Shown here one piece after another: positions 34,288 through 42,364 of a DNA stretch of 64,000 bases (the first letter of the stretch is position 1; each line of letters begins with the position of its first letter). The position numbers and the translations under genes were made by a program. Source of the stretch: Gordonia desulfuricans NBRC 100010 (GTDB lineage Bacteria; Actinomycetota; Actinomycetes; Mycobacteriales; Mycobacteriaceae); contig NZ_BCNF01000022.1 in assembly GCF_001485495.1 (NCBI RefSeq), forward strand, positions 49,024 through 113,023, given 5' to 3'. The notes under the pieces are model-generated. The model did no database searches and was not told the DNA's origin. It was given only the letters and a program-made list of their open reading frames with translations.

Positions 34288-35244
34288 TCAGAAGAACGCC
34301 GGGGCGAAGGTGGAACGCCAGGACTGCTTGAAGTCGTCCTGCCAGTAGTCCCACCAGTGCGAACCATCCGGGGTGATGCGGGTGGTGAGCTTGACCGGCA
34401 GGGTCTTGAGGCGAGCGATGTAGAGCTGGCTGCTGGTCGACGCGGCGACCTCCAGCGGGATCATCTGCGCGAACTTGACCGCGTTGAATCCGGCGGCACC
34501 CGGGGTCAGCGACGAGTCGTAGCGGCTGCCGACACCGGTGCCGGCCGAGACGAAGACACGCTTGCCGGACAGGTTGGCCGCCGACAGGAACGGGTCGTTC
34601 TGGAACCATTCACCGGCCGGGTAGAAGCCCCACATGTTGGTGGGGTTGCCGCCCATCTCGATCACCGACGCCTGGATGCCCTGGGTGAAGCCCGGCATGG
34701 TGACGGTGGGGTAGCCGCTGTAGGATGCGACGGCCTTGTAGAAGTTCGGGTGGCGCGAGGCCAGGTTCAGCGCCGAGGTGCCCGACATCGACAGACCGGC
34801 GATGCCGTTGCGGCGGTTGTCGCTGCCGTGGTTCTTCGCCATGTAGGCGGGCAGCTCGCGGGTCAGGAAGGTCTCCCACTTGTTGACGCCGAGGGTCGGG
34901 TCGGTCTTCTGCCAGTCGGTGTAGAAGCTGCCGCCGCCACCGAACGGGATCACCACGTTGGTGCCCTTGCCGGCCATCCAGCCGGCGACGCTGGTGTTGA
35001 TCAGCCAGCCGCTGTTGTTGGCCGGCGCGCGCAGGCCGTCGAGCAGGTACAGCGTCGGCTTGTTGGAGCCGCCGGCCGAGACGATGCACACCGGGACACT
35101 GCGGTGCATGGCGTTGGAGTAGACGCGCTCGACGTTGCAGCCGCGGGCTGCCTGAGCGGTCGGCGCGGCGACCATGGTGACACCGGTGGCAGCGACCAGC
35201 GCCACGAGTCCGGCGACCAGGCGCTTACGGGCGCGAGTCAGCAT
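34288..35244 (-). CDS. Mycolyltransferase of the antigen 85 family
   Basis: A 318-residue secreted esterase. A signal peptide (KRLVAGLVALVAATGVTMVA, cleavage after AQA) precedes an alpha/beta hydrolase with the nucleophile elbow GLSMSG (S152), TLYLLDGLRAP near the N-terminus and DGSHWWDYWQDDFKQS at the C-terminus (probable catalytic His in HWW). This is the antigen 85 / FbpA type that moves mycolic acid between trehalose monomycolate molecules and onto arabinogalactan, confirming a mycolate envelope. AAGGAA lies before the ATG. It is divergent from the following flavoprotein across 359 bases. Confidence 0.93.
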   Translation of the reverse strand: MLTRARKRLVAGLVALVAATGVTMVAAPTAQAARGCNVERVYSNAMHRSVPVCIVSAGGSNKPTLYLLDGLRAPANNSGWLINTSVAGWMAGKGTNVVIPFGGGGSFYTDWQKTDPTLGVNKWETFLTRELPAYMAKNHGSDNRRNGIAGLSMSGTSALNLASRHPNFYKAVASYSGYPTVTMPGFTQGIQASVIEMGGNPTNMWGFYPAGEWFQNDPFLSAANLSGKRVFVSAGTGVGSRYDSSLTPGAAGFNAVKFAQMIPLEVAASTSSQLYIARLKTLPVKLTTRITPDGSHWWDYWQDDFKQSWRSTFAPAFF

Positions 35245-35603
35245 GTTTCAGTCGTTCCTTACGATCGGCGCCCGGGCGGGCTCGTCATTCGGCTGTTCCG
35301 GGATCTCGGCTCTCCACGGTCACGGCGATGCGCCGCCGGAGACCGATCCCCATCGCGGGTGATAGTAACGGCTGCATAACGCCTCGGCAAAGGCTGGCGA
35401 GCCCGTTCAGCGTAACCACGCCGCCGGTGACGGGCATCACCTGCAACGATCACGGTCGCGCGTCGAATTGATCACACCGCCGGGCTCGGACGGGCATGTC
35501 CGAAATGCCCTGACATGGGTTTCGCGTGTCGTCCCATCGATGTCGCCGCCACCGCGACGCACCACGATTAGTGTCTGTGCCAACGCTCCCGAGGAGGTCC
35601 CGC
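35245..35603. other. 359-bp divergent promoter region
   Basis: Between the mycolyltransferase and flavoprotein starts. It holds their ribosome-binding sites (AAGGAA on the minus strand; GAGGAGG at 35591-35597 on the plus strand) and a possible plus-strand -10 TAGTGT about 25 bases before that site. No gene, repeat or known operator was seen. Confidence 0.45.
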
Positions 35604-37271
35604 GTGACACAACAGCAGGCCGACGCCATCGTCGTCGGAGCCGGATTGGCCGGTCTCGTCGCCACCTATGAACTCACCCAGGCCGGCCGCAAGGTGATCG
35701 TGGTCGACCAGGAGAACCGCAACAATCTCGGCGGGCAGGCGTTCTGGTCGCTGGGCGGACTGTTCCTGGTCGACTCGCCCGAACAACGACGGCTCGGCAT
35801 CCACGACTCCGCCGAACTCGCCCTGCAGGACTGGATGGGATCGGCCGGCTTCGACCGCGAGGACGAGGACTACTGGCCGCGGCAGTGGGCGCGCGCCTAC
35901 ATCGACTTCGCCGCCACCGAGAAGCGGCAGTACCTGCACGATCTGGGCCTGCGGATCACCCCCGTGGTCGGATGGGCCGAGCGCGGCGGCGGCTTCGCCG
36001 ACGGCCACGGCAACTCGGTCCCGCGCTTCCACCTCACCTGGGGCACCGGTCCCGAGGTGGTCCGGGTGTTCGCCGAGCCGGTACTCGAGGCCGAACGGCG
36101 CGGGCTGGTGGAGTTCCGCTTCCGTCACCGCGTCGACGAACTGATCGTCGACGACGGCGCGGCCACCGGGGTCCGCGGCGCGCTGCTGGAGGCGAGCGAC
36201 CTCGACCGTGGGGTGGCCTCGGGCCGCGAGGTGGTCGGCGAGTTCGAGATCCGGGCCGACGCGGTGATCGTGACCAGCGGCGGCATCGGCCACAACCACG
36301 ACCTGGTCCGCAAGAACTGGCCGACCGATCGGCTCGGCCCCGCCCCCGAGAAGATGATCTCCGGCGTACCGGCCTACGTCGACGGCCGCATGCTCGCCAT
36401 CACCGAGGACGCCGGTGCCAGTCTGGTCAACCGCGACCGCATGTGGAACTACACCGAGGGCATCGTCAACTGGGATCCGATCTGGCCCGACCACGCCATC
36501 CGGATCATCCCGGGGCCGTCGTCGCTGTGGCTGGACGCCAACGGCGACCGCCTCCCGGCACCGAATTTCCCCGGCTTCGACACCAACTCGACGATGAAGG
36601 CGATCCTGGCGACCGGCCACGACTACTCGTGGTTCATCCTCACCCAGTCGATCATCGAGAAGGAGTTCGCGCTGTCGGGGTCCGAGCAGAATCCCGACAT
36701 CACCGGCAAGGACCTGAAGTTCGCCGCCAAGAGCCGTCTGGCCAAGGGCGCACCCGGACCGGTCGCCGCCTTCGTCGAGCACGGCGAGGACTTCGTGGTG
36801 GCCGACAACCTCGCCGAACTCGTCACCCGGATGAACGGGATCGCCCGCGGCCCGCAGCTGGATCTGCGCAAGATCGAACGGGTGGTGTCCGCACGCGACG
36901 CACAGGTCGCCAACAAGTACTCCAAGGACGCGCAGATGATGGCCATCACCAATGCGCGCCAGTATCTCGGCGACAAGGTGGTGCGGGTCGCCAAGCCACA
37001 CCGCCTGCTCGATCCCGCGCACGGCCCGTTGATCGCGGTGCGACTCAACATCCTCACCCGCAAGACCCTCGGCGGCCTGGAGACCAACCTGGACTCGGCG
37101 GTGATGCGCACCGACGGCACCGTCTTCGACGGTCTGTACGCCGCCGGTGAGGTCGCGGGATTCGGCGGTGGTGGCGTGCACGGCTACAACGCGCTGGAGG
37201 GCACCTTCCTGGGCGGCTGCATCTTCTCCGGTCGCGCCGCCGGGCGGGCCGTGGCCCGACGCCGGCCCTGA
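35604..37271 (+). CDS. FAD-binding dehydrogenase, Rv0785-like
   Basis: A 555-residue flavoprotein of the fumarate reductase/KstD superfamily. The FAD motif AIVVGAGLAGLVATYEL is at residues 8-24, then VVDQENRNNLGGQAFWSLGG, a stretch closely recalling Mycobacterium Rv0785. Also present are VIVTSGGIGHNHDLVRKNWP, ILTRKTLGGLETNLDSAVM and the C-terminal FAD cap GLYAAGEVAGFGGGGVHGYN. Rv0785 belongs to the KstR regulon in mycobacteria, but no KstR-type box is visible here, so regulation may differ. The GTG at 35604 follows GAGGAGG. It ends 87 bases before the encapsulin operon, and whether it is co-transcribed is unclear. The substrate is unknown. Confidence 0.86.
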   Translation: MTQQQADAIVVGAGLAGLVATYELTQAGRKVIVVDQENRNNLGGQAFWSLGGLFLVDSPEQRRLGIHDSAELALQDWMGSAGFDREDEDYWPRQWARAYIDFAATEKRQYLHDLGLRITPVVGWAERGGGFADGHGNSVPRFHLTWGTGPEVVRVFAEPVLEAERRGLVEFRFRHRVDELIVDDGAATGVRGALLEASDLDRGVASGREVVGEFEIRADAVIVTSGGIGHNHDLVRKNWPTDRLGPAPEKMISGVPAYVDGRMLAITEDAGASLVNRDRMWNYTEGIVNWDPIWPDHAIRIIPGPSSLWLDANGDRLPAPNFPGFDTNSTMKAILATGHDYSWFILTQSIIEKEFALSGSEQNPDITGKDLKFAAKSRLAKGAPGPVAAFVEHGEDFVVADNLAELVTRMNGIARGPQLDLRKIERVVSARDAQVANKYSKDAQMMAITNARQYLGDKVVRVAKPHRLLDPAHGPLIAVRLNILTRKTLGGLETNLDSAVMRTDGTVFDGLYAAGEVAGFGGGGVHGYNALEGTFLGGCIFSGRAAGRAVARRRP

Positions 37272-37345
37272 CCGAGATGCCGCCGACCGCACCAGCCCGG
37301 ACAGAAGTACGCCGAAGGTCCCGGGTGAACCCGGACGAGAAGGAC

Positions 37346-37351
37346 TAGGGT
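37346..37351 (+). promoter_or_regulatory. -10 box (TAGGGT), leaderless-type, of the encapsulin operon
   Basis: TAGGGT ends 7 bases before the GTG at 37359, which is the start matching DyP relatives. A 6-2-6 hairpin CCGGGT-GA-ACCCGG (37321-37334) lies just upstream. Confidence 0.5.
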
Positions 37352-37358
37352 GGATCGG

Positions 37359-38408
37359 GTGCCGGTACCGCAGACGATCCTGACACGGAAGACCAAACAA
37401 GCCCTGTTCCTGGTCCTGACCATCGACACCGGTGGTGTGGACACCGTCCGGGATTTCCTGGGCGAGTTGGGGTCCCGCATCAACTCGGTGTCGTCACGGG
37501 CACCGGAGCAGGCCCTGACCGCGATCGTCTCGATCGGTTCGGACGCCTGGGACCGGCTGTTCACCGGTCCGCGGCCCCGTTTCCTGCACCCGTTCGTCGA
37601 GGTCGCCGGCGAGGTGCACACCGCCCCGGCCACCCCCGGCGACCTGCTGATCCACATCAAGTCCGATCAGGCCGACCTCTGCTACGAGCTGGGCCGGCTG
37701 CTGATGGCCGACCTCGGTGACGCGGTCACCACCGTCGACGAGGTACACGGCTTCCGCTATTTCGATCTCCGCGATCTGATCGGCTTCGTCGACGGCACCG
37801 AGAACCCGGTGGGCCAGGCGGCGATCGACGCCATCACCGTCGGCGACGAGGACCCGGCGTTCGCCGGCGGCAGCTACGTCGCCGTCCAGCGCTACATCCA
37901 CGACTTCGCCGCCTGGAACGCACTGGGCGTCACCGGGCAGGAAAATGCCATCGGCCGAACCAAACTCGACAACGTCGAGATGTCCGACGAGGTCAAGCCG
38001 ACGAATTCGCACATCGCCCTGAACGTGGTCACCGACGCCGACGGCGAGGAGATCGAGATCGTGCGCGACAACATGCCCTACGGCGACGTCTCCGGCTCCG
38101 GCGAGGCCGGTACCTTCTTCATCGCGTACTCGTCGTCGCCGGAGATCACCGAGACGATGCTGCGCCGGATGTTCGTCGGCGAGCCGGTCGGCAACCACGA
38201 CCGGCTGCTCGATTTCACCACCGCGGTGACCGGGGCGCAGTTCTTCACCCCGACAACCGATTTCCTGGAGGACCTACCGGCGGCACCCGCGCCTGCCGAC
38301 GACTCCGCCGACGAGGACACCGCCACCACCGACACACCTCCGGCGGTTCCCATCCCCACCCGCCCACGCCCCGCGGACGGGTCGCTGGGTATCGGCTCCC
38401 TGCACTGA
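37359..38408 (+). CDS. dypB: Dye-decolorizing peroxidase (DyP), encapsulin cargo
   Basis: A 349-residue heme peroxidase of DyP class B. The distal-pocket GxxDG motif is GFVDGTENP (D145) and the proximal heme ligand is H181 in RYIHDFAAW. RTKLDNVEMSDEVKPTNSHI and GTFFIAYSS also match the family. The C-terminus, after an acidic proline-rich linker, is DGSLGIGSLH, the encapsulin-targeting peptide, so the enzyme is packed inside the shell encoded 61 bases downstream. It uses hydrogen peroxide to oxidise dyes, phenolics or lignin-like substrates; a role in oxidative stress is known for mycobacterial relatives. GTG 37359 fits the family N-terminus and a leaderless start. GTG 37350 is three codons longer. 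Confidence 0.95.
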   Translation: MPVPQTILTRKTKQALFLVLTIDTGGVDTVRDFLGELGSRINSVSSRAPEQALTAIVSIGSDAWDRLFTGPRPRFLHPFVEVAGEVHTAPATPGDLLIHIKSDQADLCYELGRLLMADLGDAVTTVDEVHGFRYFDLRDLIGFVDGTENPVGQAAIDAITVGDEDPAFAGGSYVAVQRYIHDFAAWNALGVTGQENAIGRTKLDNVEMSDEVKPTNSHIALNVVTDADGEEIEIVRDNMPYGDVSGSGEAGTFFIAYSSSPEITETMLRRMFVGEPVGNHDRLLDFTTAVTGAQFFTPTTDFLEDLPAAPAPADDSADEDTATTDTPPAVPIPTRPRPADGSLGIGSLH

Positions 38409-38469
38409 ACCGACCGGCCGAGACCGCACCGCACACCGACCCACCCCGCCGAAACACAAGGAGCGCATC

Positions 38470-39270
38470 ATGAACAACCTGCATCGCGAACTCGCCCCGA
38501 TCTCCGCGTCGGCGTGGGAGGCCATCGAGGAGGAGGCCGCGCGGTCGTTCAAGCGCAGCATCGCCGGACGCCGGCTCGTGGAGGTCAAGGGCCCGTTGGG
38601 CCTCGAGGCCTCCTCGGTCACCCGTGGGCACCGCACCAAGATCGACTCCCCCGCCGACGGCATCCTGGCGTTCAGCCGCAACGTGCAGCCGCTGGTGGAG
38701 CTCAAGGTGCCGTTCACCGTCACCCGTGAGGCCATCGACGACGTGGATCGCGGTGCGTCCGACTCGGATTGGGATCCGGTGGTCGACGCGGCCCGTCAGC
38801 TGGCCCTCGCCGAAGATCGCGCGATCTTCGAAGGCTATGCCGCAGCCGGGATCTCGGGAATCCGGTCGGAGGCCACCGCGAAGCCCATCGCACTACCCGA
38901 GGACGTCCGCGACTATCCGGAGGCCTTCAGCCAGGCCCTGTCGACCCTGAAGCTCGCGTCGATCGACGGACCGTACTCGATCGCCGTCTCCGCCCAGGTG
39001 TACAACCTGATCAACGAGACCTCCAACCACGGTTACCCGGTGAGCCAGCACATCAAACGACTGATCGACGGTGAGATCGTCTGGGCCCCCGCGATCTCCG
39101 GCGCCTTCGTGCTGTCCACCCGCGGCGGCGACTTCGAGCTGACCATCGGCCAGGACGTGTCGATCGGCTACGACTCGCACGACGCCGACCGCGTCAACCT
39201 GTACTTCCAGGAGTCGTTCACCTTCCTCGCCTACACCGGAGAAGCCGCCGTCGCCCTGACCCAGGCGTGA
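38470..39270 (+). CDS. enc: Encapsulin shell protein (family 1)
   Basis: A 266-residue HK97-fold shell protein. It starts MNNLHRELAPISASAWEAIE, the conserved cargo-binding N-terminal helix. GRRLVEVKGPLGLEASSVTR, YPVSQHIKRLIDGEIVWAPA and the C-terminal RVNLYFQESFTFL are family signatures. Sixty or more copies form a nanocompartment that holds the DyP peroxidase. AGGAG precedes the ATG. The stop codon overlaps the start of the next gene (GTGA, 39267-39270), making the CoA-transferase a coupled third member of the operon. Confidence 0.96.
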   Translation: MNNLHRELAPISASAWEAIEEEAARSFKRSIAGRRLVEVKGPLGLEASSVTRGHRTKIDSPADGILAFSRNVQPLVELKVPFTVTREAIDDVDRGASDSDWDPVVDAARQLALAEDRAIFEGYAAAGISGIRSEATAKPIALPEDVRDYPEAFSQALSTLKLASIDGPYSIAVSAQVYNLINETSNHGYPVSQHIKRLIDGEIVWAPAISGAFVLSTRGGDFELTIGQDVSIGYDSHDADRVNLYFQESFTFLAYTGEAAVALTQA

Positions 39271-40544
39271 GTCCGTCCGGACCGGTCCCCGCGTCGAGGC
39301 TGCTCGATCACCTCGAGCCGGGGACGCAGGTGATCGCCCCCATCTTCGTCGGCTGCCCGGAGAGCCTGCTCGACGCCCTCGAGGAGGGCAACGAGCAGCT
39401 CACCGGCGTACGCGTGCACGGTATGGGCGAGTACGACGAGCGGGCCTACATCCGTGGCGAGTTCGGTGACCGGCTGCGTCATGTCGGCTACTACCTCGGG
39501 CCGGGCACCCGCGGCGCCTTCGCGCGCGGTGAGTGCGACCTGGTCCCGAACCACTTCTCCGAGATGCCGTTGCTGCTGCGTGCACTCGACGGCCCGAAGG
39601 TGGTCATCGCCGCGGCCAGCCCACCCGACCGGCACGGCTACTTCTCGCTGGGCACCAACGCCGACTACTGCGCGGCCCTGATCGGGGAGGTGCCGTTCTT
39701 CCTCGAGGCCAACCGGCAGATGCCGCGGTCCCACGGCGAGAACCAGATCCACATCAGCCAGGTCCTCGGCTGGACCGAGGTCGACCGCCCGCTGTACGAG
39801 CAGCCGCCGTCGGCCGGCACCGACCCGCGGGACCGCGCCATCGCCGAGTTCATCGTCGACCGGGTCCCCGACGGCGCATGCATGCAGTTCGGCATCGGCA
39901 GCGTCCCCGACACCATCGCCGGTCTGTTGCAAGGACATCGCCGGGATCTGGGCATCCACACCGAGGTGCTCACCGACGGGATCATGCGGCTCGTCGAGTC
40001 CGGGACCGCGACCGGCGCCCGCAAGACCCATCACCGCGGACTGGCGGTGGCGACCTTCGCACTCGGCTCGCGGGCGCTCTACGACTGGATCGACGACAAT
40101 CCGGGCGTGGCGTTGATCCCGGTGGACCAGACCAACGATCCGCGCCGGGTGGGTGCCGAACCGCTGATGGTGTCGGTCAACGCCACCACCGAGGTCGACC
40201 TGATGGGTCAGGCGGCCAGCGAGACCATCGCCGGACGGTACTACTCCTCGTCGGGCGGACAGGTCGACTTCGCCCGCGGCGTGCTGTACTCCGAGGGCGG
40301 GCAGGGCTTCCTGGTCACCCGGGCCACCACGTCCAAGGGGCTGAGCAAGATCTCGGCGCGACTGTCCCCCGGCAGCGTCGTCACCACCCACAAGAACACC
40401 GTCGACCACGTCGTCACCGAGTACGGGGTGGCCCGGCTGCGCGGCCGGTCACTGCGGCAGCGGGCGTCTGCGCTGATCGGGATCGCCGCACCGGAACATC
40501 GTGACGATCTCACCCGGCAGGCCCACGAACTCGGCCTGCTGTGA
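39267..40544 (+). CDS. Acetyl-CoA hydrolase/4-hydroxybutyrate CoA-transferase family protein
   Basis: A 425-residue class I CoA-transferase. N-terminal GTQVIAPIFVGCPESLLDAL, then KVVIAAASPPDRHGYFSLG, and a C-terminal half with GIHTEVLTDGIMRLVESG, SSGGQVDFARG and ARLSPGSVVTTHKN, all typical of acetate/4-hydroxybutyrate CoA-transferases and acetyl-CoA hydrolases. It swaps CoA between small carboxylates. Its GTG overlaps the encapsulin TGA, so it is translated with the shell. It has no LGIGSL-type targeting tail (ending HELGLL), so it is probably not cargo. The link between CoA transfer and the peroxidase compartment is unexplained. Confidence 0.87.
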   Translation: MSPSGPVPASRLLDHLEPGTQVIAPIFVGCPESLLDALEEGNEQLTGVRVHGMGEYDERAYIRGEFGDRLRHVGYYLGPGTRGAFARGECDLVPNHFSEMPLLLRALDGPKVVIAAASPPDRHGYFSLGTNADYCAALIGEVPFFLEANRQMPRSHGENQIHISQVLGWTEVDRPLYEQPPSAGTDPRDRAIAEFIVDRVPDGACMQFGIGSVPDTIAGLLQGHRRDLGIHTEVLTDGIMRLVESGTATGARKTHHRGLAVATFALGSRALYDWIDDNPGVALIPVDQTNDPRRVGAEPLMVSVNATTEVDLMGQAASETIAGRYYSSSGGQVDFARGVLYSEGGQGFLVTRATTSKGLSKISARLSPGSVVTTHKNTVDHVVTEYGVARLRGRSLRQRASALIGIAAPEHRDDLTRQAHELGLL

Positions 40545-40630
40545 CCGCGGACCTGCGCGGTCGCCCGTGAGCCGGAATCCGATGGCCGGGCACCACCGGG
40601 AGTTGCTAGCGTCGATCGGGTGAACGCCGT

Positions 40631-42364
40631 ATGTTGACCCAGCTGATCCGCACATACCTCGCCCGCTATCCCTTCCACGTGGTCGCGGTGATCGGATTGC
40701 AGGCGGTCGCCACCGCGGCCATGCTCTACCTGCCCACCCTCAACGCCGACATCATCGACAAGGGCGTCGCCCTCGGCGACACCGGCTACATCATGAACAT
40801 CGGCGGGTGGATGCTGCTGGTCACGGTGGTGCAGATCGTGTGCACCCTGGCCTCGCAGTACTTCGGGGCGCGTGCGGCCCTCGGCGCGGGACGCGACATC
40901 CGCCACGATCTGCTGCATCGGATCAACACCTTCTCCGCCCGCGAGGTGGGGTCGTTCGGTGCGCCGTCGCTGATCACCCGCACCACCAACGACGTGCAGC
41001 AGGTGCAGCTGCTGATCGTGATGAGCACCGCGATCCTGGTGATGGCACCGATCATGTGTGTCGGCGGCATCGCGATGGGAATCCATGTGGCGCCGAGCCT
41101 CTGGTGGCTGCTGCTGGTGGCGGTGCCCTTCCTCGGCGTGACGATGTCGGTGATCATCGCGAAGATGATCCCCGGCTTCCGGGCGATGCAGGTACGTCTG
41201 GACGCGGTGAACCGCATCCTGCGCGAGCAGGTCACCGGCATCCGGGTGGTGCGCGCCTTCGTCCGGGAACGCCATGAGATGGACCGGTTCTCCGTCGCCA
41301 ACGACCAGTTGTCGGCGTCGACGCTGCTCGTCGGCCGGCTGATGGCGATGATGCTGCCGTCGGTCATGCTGATCACCAACCTGGCCATCGTCGCGATCAT
41401 CTGGTTCGGCGGGCATGCGGTCTCCGACGGCACCGTCGAGATCGGTGCGCTCACCGCGCTGATGAGCTACGCGATGCAGATCATGATGTCGGTGATGATG
41501 GCCTCGTTCCTGGCGATGATGGCGCCGCGCGCGGCGGTGTGCGCCGAGCGGATCACCGAGGTGCTCGAGACCGAGACATCGGTGCGCCCGCCGGTGCGGT
41601 CGGTGGGCTTCACCGACCGCGGGGCGGGTGTCGAGTTCGTCGGCGCCGGTTTCCGCTATCCGCGCGCGGATGAGAACGTGCTCGCCGACATCGACTTCCG
41701 GGTCACCCCCGGCACGACCACCGCGATCGTCGGGTCGACCGGATCGGGCAAGACCACCCTGCTCGGTCTGGTACCACGCCTGTTCGACGTCACCGACGGA
41801 TCGGTGCGGGTGGGCGGAACCGACGTCGCCGAGCTCGATCCGGATGAGCTGAGGTCGGTGATCGGCCTCGTCCCGCAACGCCCGTATCTGTTCTCGGGCA
41901 CCGTGGCCTCCAATGTGCGGCACGGCAAACCGGACGCCACCGACGACGAGATCTGGGACGCGCTGCAGGTCGCGCAGGCCGCCGACTTCGTCGCCGCGAT
42001 GCCCGACGGTCTCGACACCCCGATCGCCCAGGGCGGCACCACCGTCTCCGGTGGCCAGCGTCAGCGCCTGGCGATCGCGCGGGCCCTGATCCGACGTCCT
42101 GCGGTGTATCTGTTCGACGACTCGTTCTCCGCACTGGACCTCACCACGGACGCGAAACTGCGTGCGGCACTGAAGCCGGCGACAGCGGACTCCTCGGTGC
42201 TGATCGTCGCACAGCGCATCTCCACCATCGTCGACGCCGACCAGATCGTCGTCCTCGACCGTGGTCGCATCGTCGGCCTGGGCCGGCACGATGCCCTGCT
42301 CACCTCCTGCGAGACCTACGCCGAGATCGCGCGCTCGCAGCTGTCGATCGGAGAACCGGCATGA
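40631..42364 (+). CDS. ABC exporter half-transporter, subunit 1
   Basis: A 577-residue fused membrane-ATPase half-transporter. Six membrane helices (residues 15-300) precede a nucleotide-binding domain with Walker A GSTGSGKTT (about 375), the intact signature VSGGQRQR, and a Walker B of VYLFDD, in which the catalytic Glu is Asp. The H-loop histidine is replaced: IVAQRIS instead of AHRLS. The partner encoded next has the opposite pattern, so the two form a heterodimer with one working and one degenerate ATP site, as in mycobacterial Rv1272c/Rv1273c and TM287/288. Substrate unknown (lipid or drug). A five-codon upstream frame (GTG 40620 to TGA 40637) overlaps the ATG. Confidence 0.91.
   Translation: MLTQLIRTYLARYPFHVVAVIGLQAVATAAMLYLPTLNADIIDKGVALGDTGYIMNIGGWMLLVTVVQIVCTLASQYFGARAALGAGRDIRHDLLHRINTFSAREVGSFGAPSLITRTTNDVQQVQLLIVMSTAILVMAPIMCVGGIAMGIHVAPSLWWLLLVAVPFLGVTMSVIIAKMIPGFRAMQVRLDAVNRILREQVTGIRVVRAFVRERHEMDRFSVANDQLSASTLLVGRLMAMMLPSVMLITNLAIVAIIWFGGHAVSDGTVEIGALTALMSYAMQIMMSVMMASFLAMMAPRAAVCAERITEVLETETSVRPPVRSVGFTDRGAGVEFVGAGFRYPRADENVLADIDFRVTPGTTTAIVGSTGSGKTTLLGLVPRLFDVTDGSVRVGGTDVAELDPDELRSVIGLVPQRPYLFSGTVASNVRHGKPDATDDEIWDALQVAQAADFVAAMPDGLDTPIAQGGTTVSGGQRQRLAIARALIRRPAVYLFDDSFSALDLTTDAKLRAALKPATADSSVLIVAQRISTIVDADQIVVLDRGRIVGLGRHDALLTSCETYAEIARSQLSIGEPA

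Noticed and set aside
35570..35603. KstR box before the Rv0785-like gene
   Set aside because: Looked for because mycobacterial Rv0785 is in the KstR regulon; no TnnAACnnGTTnnA match was found upstream.
39267..40544. CoA-transferase as encapsulin cargo
   Set aside because: The C-terminus ends HELGLL and lacks the DGSLGIGSL-type targeting sequence seen in DyP.
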